Assembly (NCBI GenBank): GCA_023388935.1
Contig: JAEWFG010000410.1
Coordinates: 1-64,000, forward strand
DNA from: Pseudomonadota bacterium
GTDB taxonomy: Bacteria > Pseudomonadota > Alphaproteobacteria > Rhizobiales > Xanthobacteraceae
Reading direction: 5' to 3'
Length of the DNA: 64,000 bases
Positions 58,056-64,000 of the stretch are shown piece by piece (the stretch's first letter is position 1; every line of letters begins with the position of its first letter). A model generated the notes under the pieces. That model did no database searches. It was not told the origin of the DNA and was given only the letters and a program-made list of their open reading frames with translations. Made by a program: the position numbers and the translations under genes.

Positions 58056-58279
58056 GGCGCTACTTCATCCGCATCCAGCGACGCTCTGAGTACAACGGCA
58101 TGTTTCCGCGGGACGATTGGCGCGCTTATCGAGAATTTTTGGTTTGGCCGAAGACCTTCCCCACGCAGGCCGAAGCGCAGTCGTTCCTCGAAACCTGCTT
58201 CACTTTCAACGGCATTGGCGGCCGCAAGCTGAGCGCCAGCGTCGTTAATCGCACAATTCCATTGACGGGGCGGCGATAA
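58052..58279 (+). CDS. Small hypothetical protein (75 aa)
   Basis: A 75-residue basic protein with alternating strand and helix (YFIRIQRRSEYNGMFPRDDW; FPTQAEAQSFLETCF). Starts with ATGA overlap. Unknown function. Confidence 0.6.
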   Translation: MRRYFIRIQRRSEYNGMFPRDDWRAYREFLVWPKTFPTQAEAQSFLETCFTFNGIGGRKLSASVVNRTIPLTGRR

Positions 58280-58280
58280 A

Positions 58281-58529
58281 ATGAAGATCGAAACCATACA
58301 CAAGAAGATGCTCACGAAGGTATTCGACAAGGCCACGTTGAATGCCATCTTGCGTGATTTGGTGCTGAAGGAAGCCGGCGAGCGGTTTGATCCGAGGACC
58401 GATGCGTGCTCCGTCGACTTCAGGGAAGTCACCGAGGGCTCGCCGGGCTACCACGTCGGGTATTCGGCGGTCGTGAGCCTCACGCTGGATCAGGGCCATA
58501 AGGCTGCCGATAAGGCTGACGATGAGTGA
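58281..58529 (+). CDS. Small hypothetical protein (82 aa)
   Basis: An 82-residue protein (LTKVFDKATLNAILRDLVLK; CSVDFREVTEGSPGYHVGYS), one base after the previous stop and overlapping the DUF2800 gene by 8 bases. Layout is like small holdase or partner proteins in phage replication operons. Unknown function. Confidence 0.6.
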   Translation: MKIETIHKKMLTKVFDKATLNAILRDLVLKEAGERFDPRTDACSVDFREVTEGSPGYHVGYSAVVSLTLDQGHKAADKADDE

Positions 58530-59733
58530 AGGGCATTCCGAACACGCCCCATCCGGCGCGGACAGTTGGATGGTGTGCCACGGCTACATCAACGCCACCC
58601 GCGGGCTGCCCGACAAAGCGACCGTCTTCGCTGCCGAAGGCACCTGCGCGCACACCATTCATGAGTCATGCCTGCTGCTCGGTGTCGATCCTGACCTCTT
58701 CCTCGGCCGCAAGATGTCCGCCGATGGCTTCGATTTCGAGGTCACCCAGGAATGGATTCGCTACCTCCAACCCGGCATTGATCGGGTTCGCGAGTTCGCC
58801 GGCAAGATGTTCATCGAATACCGCGTCGACACCACGAAATGGGTCGGGCTCGATCGCCACGGGCGCCGCCAGGGCGGAACGCTCGACACCGGAATCGTCG
58901 GCAAGAAGCTGATCGTCATCAAGGATCTCAAGTTCGGGGCCGGCGTGCCTGTTTCGCCGAAGCGCAATCGTCAGATGATGATCTATGCGCTCGGCTTCTG
59001 GGACAACGTCGCGCGCCACCTGACCGACGCCACCGACTTCCTGCTCATCGTTGACCAGCCGCGCTGTGCGGGCGGTGGCGGTGAATGGGAATGTACTCTC
59101 GAGGAGCTGCTAGAATTCGGCGAGGAAGTCAAAGCAGCGGCCGAAGCCACGCGAGATCCCAACGCCCCGCGCACCGCATCCGAGAAGGGCTGCAAGTTTT
59201 GCCCGGCGGCGAAGATCGGCTGCGACGAGTACGATCGTTGGGAGCTCGACATCGTCAGTCAGAAGTTCGACGACCTCGACGCTGATATCGACGAGCCGCC
59301 GACCTTCCCGCGGCAACTCACACCCGAGCGCCGCGCCTATGTCGTGAAGCATCGCAGCGTCTTCACCAAATGGCTCGAACAGCTCCATGCCGATGTCCTG
59401 AACGACTACATGGCCGGCGAGCCGACACCATTCCAGAAGGCGGTGATCGGTCGCAAGGGCGATCGAGCATGGGACGACGAAAAGGTGGCGGAAGCGTTCC
59501 TCGCGAAGCGGCTTAAGCGCGACCAGATAATCACCGAAAAGTTGATATCTCCCGCGAAGGCGGAAAACCTACTGTCTACGAAGGATTGGAAGGCGGCCAA
59601 GAAGCTCTACAGCCAGTCGCCGGGCAAGCCGATCCTCGTGGACGAAGACGATGAGCGGCCGGCGATTCCGCCGACCGCCGACCTGTTCGACGACCTCGAC
59701 GATGTCGGCGAAACGAGCGACCTGCTCGGCTAA
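58522..59733 (+). CDS. DUF2800 PD-(D/E)XK nuclease (Cas4/RecB-like)
   Basis: A 403-aa nuclease of the DUF2800 family. AEGTCAHTIHESCLL near the N-terminus supplies the His, and GTLDTGIVGKKLIVIKDLKF contains the D...xxK core (residues about 113-135, Asp in GTLD and Lys in KDLKF). A C-terminal Cys cluster (KGCKFCPAAKIGC) is like the Fe-S site of Cas4/AddB. Such nucleases process DNA ends in phage recombination. Ends DDVGETSDLLG, carrying the shared tag. Confidence 0.86.
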   Translation: MSEGHSEHAPSGADSWMVCHGYINATRGLPDKATVFAAEGTCAHTIHESCLLLGVDPDLFLGRKMSADGFDFEVTQEWIRYLQPGIDRVREFAGKMFIEYRVDTTKWVGLDRHGRRQGGTLDTGIVGKKLIVIKDLKFGAGVPVSPKRNRQMMIYALGFWDNVARHLTDATDFLLIVDQPRCAGGGGEWECTLEELLEFGEEVKAAAEATRDPNAPRTASEKGCKFCPAAKIGCDEYDRWELDIVSQKFDDLDADIDEPPTFPRQLTPERRAYVVKHRSVFTKWLEQLHADVLNDYMAGEPTPFQKAVIGRKGDRAWDDEKVAEAFLAKRLKRDQIITEKLISPAKAENLLSTKDWKAAKKLYSQSPGKPILVDEDDERPAIPPTADLFDDLDDVGETSDLLG

Positions 59734-59753
59734 CTATGAAAGGTATGGCCTCC

Positions 59754-60401
59754 ATGGCTAAGCAAAGCACCAATGTTCAAGTGCGTCTCGAAAACGTCCG
59801 TCTGTCTTTTGCCCATGTGTTTCGTGCACAGAAGCCGAAGCCGGACAAGGACGGCAATGTCGGAGCCGCGAAGTTCAACTGTTCGTTCCTGCTCGATAAA
59901 AAGAGCGCGAGCGGAAAGAAGAATATCGAGGCGATGAAGAAGGCAATGGTCGAGGCGCGCGACAACAAGTGGCCGAAAAATCCCCCGAAAATCAAGCCCG
60001 ACAAGATGTGCATGCGGGATGGTGATCAGGAAGATTGGGACGGCTACGAGGGCATGTACTACGTCTCCGCGTCCAACTCCAAGCGCCCGAAGATCATCGA
60101 TCGGGACAGGACTCCGCTCACCGAAGAAGACGGGAAAATCTATTCCGGCTGCTACGTGAACGGGATCGTGAACGTCTGGTGTCAGGACAACGAACACGGC
60201 AAGCGCATCAATGCCTCTCTTGAAGGCCTTCAGTTCGTGAAAAACGGCGAAGCGTTTGGCGCGGCTCCCCTCGACGACGATGCCTTTGATGATCTCGGCG
60301 AGGACGAGGACGATGATGAGAGCGATGGGAATGGGAAGCCGGCGCGGCGGGGCCGGTCTCTCGACGACGATGACGACGAAGGTGACGACCTTCTCGGCTG
60401 A
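59754..60401 (+). CDS. DUF2815 single-stranded-DNA-binding protein
   Basis: A 215-aa protein of the DUF2815 family, phage ssDNA-binding proteins of the gp2.5 fold. VQVRLENVRLSFAHVF, KFNCSFLLDKKSASGKK and SGCYVNGIVNVWCQDNEHGK support it. The acidic C-terminus (DDDDDEGDDLLG) follows a Lys/Arg linker, as in SSBs that recruit partners by their tail. The ATG at 59754 best matches family starts; ATGs at 59736 and 59745 are possible. Between the DUF2800 nuclease and polymerase genes. Confidence 0.88.
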   Translation: MAKQSTNVQVRLENVRLSFAHVFRAQKPKPDKDGNVGAAKFNCSFLLDKKSASGKKNIEAMKKAMVEARDNKWPKNPPKIKPDKMCMRDGDQEDWDGYEGMYYVSASNSKRPKIIDRDRTPLTEEDGKIYSGCYVNGIVNVWCQDNEHGKRINASLEGLQFVKNGEAFGAAPLDDDAFDDLGEDEDDDESDGNGKPARRGRSLDDDDDEGDDLLG

Positions 60402-60411
60402 GTCAGACCTT

Positions 60412-60440
60412 GGGGTGTCGGGCAACCGGCACCCCTCTTT
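60412..60440 (+). terminator. Hairpin terminator after DUF2815 gene
   Basis: GGGGTGTCGG (60412-60421) pairs with CCGGCACCCC (60426-60435) with one mismatch and a 4-base loop, then TCTTTCC. A moderately strong intrinsic terminator within the operon. Confidence 0.7.
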
Positions 60441-60463
60441 CCCTCTCATCGTGAGCATCGCTA

Positions 60464-60652
60464 ATGATCGGCACCATTCCATCGTCGGCACCGTGGATCG
60501 AGCCTATCGGTTGGTTCTTGATCGCGTGCGTCGTCGGCGCCGTCCTGATCCTCGCCGTCATCGCCGTCGGTGTTTGGATGTTGCTGATCGGCTCCACTGG
60601 CCGCCAGCCGTCACGCAGTGACCGTTCGCCGCGCTGGCGAAATTGGAGATAA
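60464..60652 (+). CDS. Small membrane protein (62 aa)
   Basis: A 62-residue protein with one strong membrane helix (IGWFLIACVVGAVLILAVIA) and a basic C-terminus (SRSDRSPRWRNWR). It lies between two replication genes. Could be a membrane anchor or toxin-like peptide. The ribosome site is weak. Confidence 0.55.
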   Translation: MIGTIPSSAPWIEPIGWFLIACVVGAVLILAVIAVGVWMLLIGSTGRQPSRSDRSPRWRNWR

Positions 60653-60658
60653 GCCGAA

Positions 60659-60988
60659 ATGGCCTACATCACCGATCAGACGTCGGCCGAACTTCGCCGC
60701 CATATCCGCAGCCTCCAGGTAACGCCTGGCTGGCACAATCCTGTCATTGATCGCCTGTTCAAGGAGATTACTGATCAGGACGCAAAGATCAAACAGTTAG
60801 AAGCATCGGTCGAACAGCTCCGCGAATCCCCGGCAGCAACCGAGCGGCCGAACTGTGCCAACTGCAAAGACCCGCTTAGCGCGCACGATGCACCGCTGTT
60901 CTGCGGCATGTGCCGTGAGATGGGCGCAGAGATGCCGGGCAATCCCTACCGCCATGGGTGCGATCCATCGCTGCCGGAGCGCGAATGA
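60659..60988 (+). CDS. Small zinc-finger-like protein
   Basis: A 109-aa protein. An N-terminal helical half includes a coiled coil (IKQLEASVEQLRES). The C-terminal part has CANCKDPLSAHDAPLFCGMC, a CxxC-x(14)-CxxC zinc site. Its stop overlaps the polymerase ATG. It may be a DNA- or polymerase-binding factor. Confidence 0.65.
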   Translation: MAYITDQTSAELRRHIRSLQVTPGWHNPVIDRLFKEITDQDAKIKQLEASVEQLRESPAATERPNCANCKDPLSAHDAPLFCGMCREMGAEMPGNPYRHGCDPSLPERE

Positions 60989-62907
60989 AAACGTCGCTAT
61001 CGGACGCAGCGCTGTTCGACACCGAGGTCTATTGGAATTTCTTCCTCGCGGCCTTCAAGTCGATCAAAACCGGCAAGGTGCTTCGGTTGGAGAAATCCGA
61101 CCGTTGCGTCCTCGATCGGAAAAAGCTGCGCCAGGTGCTCACCGAATACTGCACCGTCGGGTTCAACTCGATCAACTTCGATATGCCGATCGTGTCGGCC
61201 GCCCTCGCCGGCTTCAGCAACAAGGCGCTGAAGCAGATCGCAAATGAGATCATCTTGGAGAACGCGCGCCCGTGGGAGATCGCGCGGACCTACGATTTCG
61301 AGCTGATCGAGTGTGACCATGTTGACCTGATCGAGATCGCGCCAGGTCAGAACAGCCTCAAGATTTACAACGGCAAAATGCACGGCCGGCGGATGCAGGA
61401 CCTGCCGTATGAGCACGACACCGTCCTCACGCACGCCGAGATGGACATCGTTTCGGACTATTGCGTCAACGATCTAGACGCGACTGCCTTGCTGATGCAG
61501 ACGCTCCGCGAGCAATTGACGCTCCGCGAGACCATGAGCAAGCAGTACGACGTGGATCTGCGCTCGAAATCGGACGCCCAGATCGCCGAGGCCGTGATCA
61601 AGAAGGAATTGAAGCGGCTCACCGGGGAGGAACCGAAGAAGCCGAAACTCAAGGCGGGCGCGACCTACAAATACCGAGTCCCCGACTTCATCCGCTACCG
61701 GTCGCCAGAACTCAACGCAGTCCTCGACAACGTCCGCAGCGCCGACTTCGCCATTTCGCCCAGCGGTAAGGTCTTGATGCCCGAGGTGTTGAAGAAGGCC
61801 AAGATCAAGATCGGCGGCTCGATCTATCGCATGGGTATCGGCGGGCTGCATTCGTCGGAGAAGACAATCGCCCATGTGGCCGACGAGAACACCAGGATCG
61901 TCGATCGCGACGTCCGCGGCTACTACCCGCAGATCATCCTCAACCTGGGTCTCTATCCGCAGCATCTCGGACCGATCTTCCTTCGGGTGTTCCGATCGTC
62001 GGTCGAGCGCCGCAATAAGGCGAAGGATCGAGTCGATGAACTCAAGAAGCTGATCAAGCGCGCGAACGATGAGGCGACGCTGCTGAAGCAGGAGTTGAAG
62101 ACCAACGAGGACGTCTCGGGCAGCTTGAAGATCGTGAACAACGGGGCCTTCGGCAAGCTGGGCTCGAAATGGTCCGTGCTGTTCGCTCCCGACCTGATGA
62201 TTCAGGTGACGATCGGCGGTCAACTGTCCCTTCTGATGCTGATCGAGATGGTCGAGCTCGCCGGCTTCCGCGTGATCAGCGCCAACACCGACGGCATGGT
62301 CATCATTTGCCCGAACGAGCGCCAGGGACGACTCGAGGCTGTCATCAAGGATTGGGAGAAGCGCACCGGGTTCGAGACTGAAGAAACCGAGTACAGCGCC
62401 CTCTACTCCCGCGACGTGAACAACTATGTCGCGGTCAAAACCGACGGCTCGGTCAAGAAGAAAGGCGCATACGCGGAGCCGAAGATCGTCGCGAGTTCGT
62501 GGCCGTCACCCCTCAACGAAGTCTGCTCGGACGCCGTGGTCGCCTACATCACCAAGGGAACGCCCCTTTATCAAACGATCCACGCATGCACGGACATCCG
62601 GCGTTTCGTGACGATCCGCACTGTGAAGGGCGGCGCCATAAAGGACGGTCAATATCTCGGCAAAGCGATCCGCTGGTACTACTCGACGGACGGCAGCGGC
62701 TCGATTAACTACAAACTGAACGGCAACAAGGTCGCTCGGAGCGATGGGGCGAAGCCGCTTATGGAGTTGCCGGACACCTTTCCCGACGACGTCGACTATG
62801 ATTGGTATATCCGCGAGGCGGAAAGCATTCTCGATGACATCGGCTATCGCAGTGCTCGCCCCTCCTCTTCCATCAACCCCGAACTGCTGCTGGCGGCCAT
62901 ACTATGA
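60985..62907 (+). CDS. Family-B DNA polymerase
   Basis: A 640-aa replicative polymerase. Exo motifs: DTEVYW (I), NSINFDMP (II), YCVNDLDAT (III). Pol motifs: DRDVRGYYPQIIL (A), KIVNNGAFGKLGSKW (B) and SANTDGMV (C, with Asn before the Thr-Asp where DTD is usual). Both proofreading and polymerase halves look intact. The ATG at 60985 overlaps the preceding stop. It replicates the phage with the primase and ssDNA-binding protein encoded nearby. No terminal-protein domain is apparent. Confidence 0.9.
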   Translation: MKTSLSDAALFDTEVYWNFFLAAFKSIKTGKVLRLEKSDRCVLDRKKLRQVLTEYCTVGFNSINFDMPIVSAALAGFSNKALKQIANEIILENARPWEIARTYDFELIECDHVDLIEIAPGQNSLKIYNGKMHGRRMQDLPYEHDTVLTHAEMDIVSDYCVNDLDATALLMQTLREQLTLRETMSKQYDVDLRSKSDAQIAEAVIKKELKRLTGEEPKKPKLKAGATYKYRVPDFIRYRSPELNAVLDNVRSADFAISPSGKVLMPEVLKKAKIKIGGSIYRMGIGGLHSSEKTIAHVADENTRIVDRDVRGYYPQIILNLGLYPQHLGPIFLRVFRSSVERRNKAKDRVDELKKLIKRANDEATLLKQELKTNEDVSGSLKIVNNGAFGKLGSKWSVLFAPDLMIQVTIGGQLSLLMLIEMVELAGFRVISANTDGMVIICPNERQGRLEAVIKDWEKRTGFETEETEYSALYSRDVNNYVAVKTDGSVKKKGAYAEPKIVASSWPSPLNEVCSDAVVAYITKGTPLYQTIHACTDIRRFVTIRTVKGGAIKDGQYLGKAIRWYYSTDGSGSINYKLNGNKVARSDGAKPLMELPDTFPDDVDYDWYIREAESILDDIGYRSARPSSSINPELLLAAIL

Positions 62908-63167
62908 TTGAAAGCGAAATCGAGAACACCGTATGCGAGCACGCCAAGGCTAACGGCTGGCTGGTGCGCAAATTCAAGTACATCGGTCGGCGGGCTGCCG
63001 CCGATCGGCTGTTGATCCGGAACGGCAGGGTCGTGTTCATCGAATTCAAGCAGAAGGGCAAGCTCCCGCGGCCGGGACAGGACCGCGAGCATTTGAGGCT
63101 GAAGGCCCACGGCGCCGAGGTCTACGTGATCGACAATATCGAGGACGGCCTTGAACTCCTCCGTTGA
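62904..63167 (+). CDS. VRR-NUC domain nuclease
   Basis: An 87-aa protein consisting only of a VRR-NUC fold: ESEIENTVCEHAKANGW, KYIGRRAAADRLLI, VVFIEFKQKGKLPRPGQDRE (catalytic E-x-K) and AEVYVIDNIEDGLELL. Short stand-alone forms are common in phages and cut or resolve branched DNA. ATGA overlap with the polymerase. Confidence 0.9.
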   Translation: MIESEIENTVCEHAKANGWLVRKFKYIGRRAAADRLLIRNGRVVFIEFKQKGKLPRPGQDREHLRLKAHGAEVYVIDNIEDGLELLR

Positions 63168-64000
63168 TCGCGACATCTCCATTCTGCTCGGCAACATCGT
63201 CAGCGGCGTCCGCGACCGAGACGATCTCCGGCACTATCAGAGTTACCTCGCCGATGTCGTGTTCGAGCAGGAAGCGGTCATGCTGGCCGTCGACATGGGG
63301 CTCGGCAAGACTGCCGCCACCCTGACGGCAATCCGGAAGTTGCTCGACTTCTTCATCGTCAAGCGCGTGCTGATCGTCGCCCCGCTGCGCGTCGCCGAAG
63401 AAACCTGGCCGGACGAGATCGCGGCTTGGAAGCACACGCGGGTCATGTCGTTCGAGGTGCTGACCGGCCCGGAGGCTCAGCGCCGCACTCGCGCGCACAT
63501 GGAAGCCGACATCCACATTATCAACCGGGAGAACATCCGCTGGCTCTGGGCGCTCTGGGGCGACCGGTGGCCGTACGACATGGTCGTGTGGGACGAGTCG
63601 AGCCGGCTGAAGGCGTGGAAGAAGCGGACGGCGAAGAAGCACCCGAAGACCGGCAAGCGGGCGCTCACCGAGTTCGGGGCGATGGCGCAGGCTCGAGCCC
63701 ACGTCGATCGCTTCGTCGAGCTCACCGGCACGCCCTCCCCGAACGGCGTCAAGGATCTCGGCGGGCAAATCTACATGCTGGACGGCGGGCGGCGCCTGGG
63801 CGCGAACAAGACCGCATTCGAGCAGCGGTGGTTCGACAGCGACTATATGGGCTACAAGCTGGAACCGAAGGCGCACGCGCACAAAGAGATCATGAGCCTG
63901 GTCAAGGACGTGATGATCGGCATGCGCGCTGAAGACTATATCGAGTTACCGCCGTTCGTCCCCAACATCATCAAGGTCGACCTGCCCGACAAGGCGATGC
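63151..64000 (+). CDS. SNF2-type DEAD-like helicase (partial, runs off the edge)
   Basis: The first 283 residues are visible. Walker A is DMGLGKTAATLTAI, motif II VVWDESSRLK and motif III ELTGTPSPNGV, giving the SNF2 superfamily-2 pattern. No ATG or GTG suits the N-terminus; the TTG at 63151 has GAGG at good spacing and overlaps the nuclease gene by 17 bases. It probably remodels or unwinds DNA in replication/recombination. The C-terminal half lies beyond 64000. Confidence 0.82.
   Translation, partial: MNSSVDRDISILLGNIVSGVRDRDDLRHYQSYLADVVFEQEAVMLAVDMGLGKTAATLTAIRKLLDFFIVKRVLIVAPLRVAEETWPDEIAAWKHTRVMSFEVLTGPEAQRRTRAHMEADIHIINRENIRWLWALWGDRWPYDMVVWDESSRLKAWKKRTAKKHPKTGKRALTEFGAMAQARAHVDRFVELTGTPSPNGVKDLGGQIYMLDGGRRLGANKTAFEQRWFDSDYMGYKLEPKAHAHKEIMSLVKDVMIGMRAEDYIELPPFVPNIIKVDLPDKAM

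Overview
The window joins the end of a Bradyrhizobium-like (Nitrobacteraceae, Alphaproteobacteria) chromosome segment to a long temperate-phage genome that runs off the right edge. Host genes at 1-6.8 kb are all leftward: valS, a PopZ-type polar protein, a TolC-family channel, a protein-L-isoaspartate methyltransferase-like gene and a 59-aa ORF. The 3' end of an IS5-type transposase sits against valS. The lineage is inferred from this gene set, the high G+C and the protein sequences; no rRNA is present. At 6986-7005 the minus strand carries the last 20 nt of what looks like a tRNA-Asn gene without its body. This is best read as the left attachment site, so the integrase, the repressor and the intact tRNA should lie to the right of 64 kb.

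From 7.6 to 37 kb is a rightward, tightly overlapping morphogenesis operon of a lambda-type siphovirus. It encodes an AlpA-like protein, small and GpA-type large terminase, gpW, portal, S49 protease with nested scaffold, decoration protein, capsid E, head-tail connectors, tail tube, tail chaperones with a -1 frameshift site, a tape measure with a lysozyme-like domain, tail-tip proteins (one with an esterase domain and its degenerate copy), a J-like hub, fiber, GH108 endolysin, overlapping spanins and a holin-like protein.

From 37 to 40.7 kb is a leftward block with a DUF7768 protein, an MT-A70 methyltransferase, a phage GapR (DUF2312) and small proteins. At 40.8-42.7 kb is a rightward, lower-GC moron pair: a PEP-CTERM protein and an OafA-like acyltransferase. 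At 42.7-45.9 kb is a leftward GTA-type spike base protein plus a large fiber with a second SGNH domain. From 46.3 to 51.8 kb is a leftward accessory cassette of a membrane-anchored HerA-like ATPase and many small unknown genes. From 51.8 to 52.9 kb is a non-coding, repeat-rich region with iteron-like repeats around an AT-rich stretch, a candidate replication origin. From 52.9 to 56.6 kb run leftward a DNA methyltransferase, a primase/helicase and a small regulator-like protein. From 56.7 to 64 kb runs a rightward replication operon: DUF2800 nuclease, DUF2815 ssDNA-binding protein, family-B DNA polymerase, VRR-NUC nuclease and SNF2-type helicase, with small proteins.

Two genome-wide patterns stand out. 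(1) At least ten otherwise unrelated phage proteins carry the same acidic tag, [D/E]DLLG, mostly as the last residues, suggesting docking to one common partner. (2) A 15-bp site (consensus TCAMYTNNNAGTTGA, usually followed by SATT) occurs at least fourteen times in short gaps, inside divergent promoters and before individual genes, mostly in one orientation relative to transcription. That arrangement resembles the operator/stoperator immunity systems of mycobacteriophage L5 relatives.
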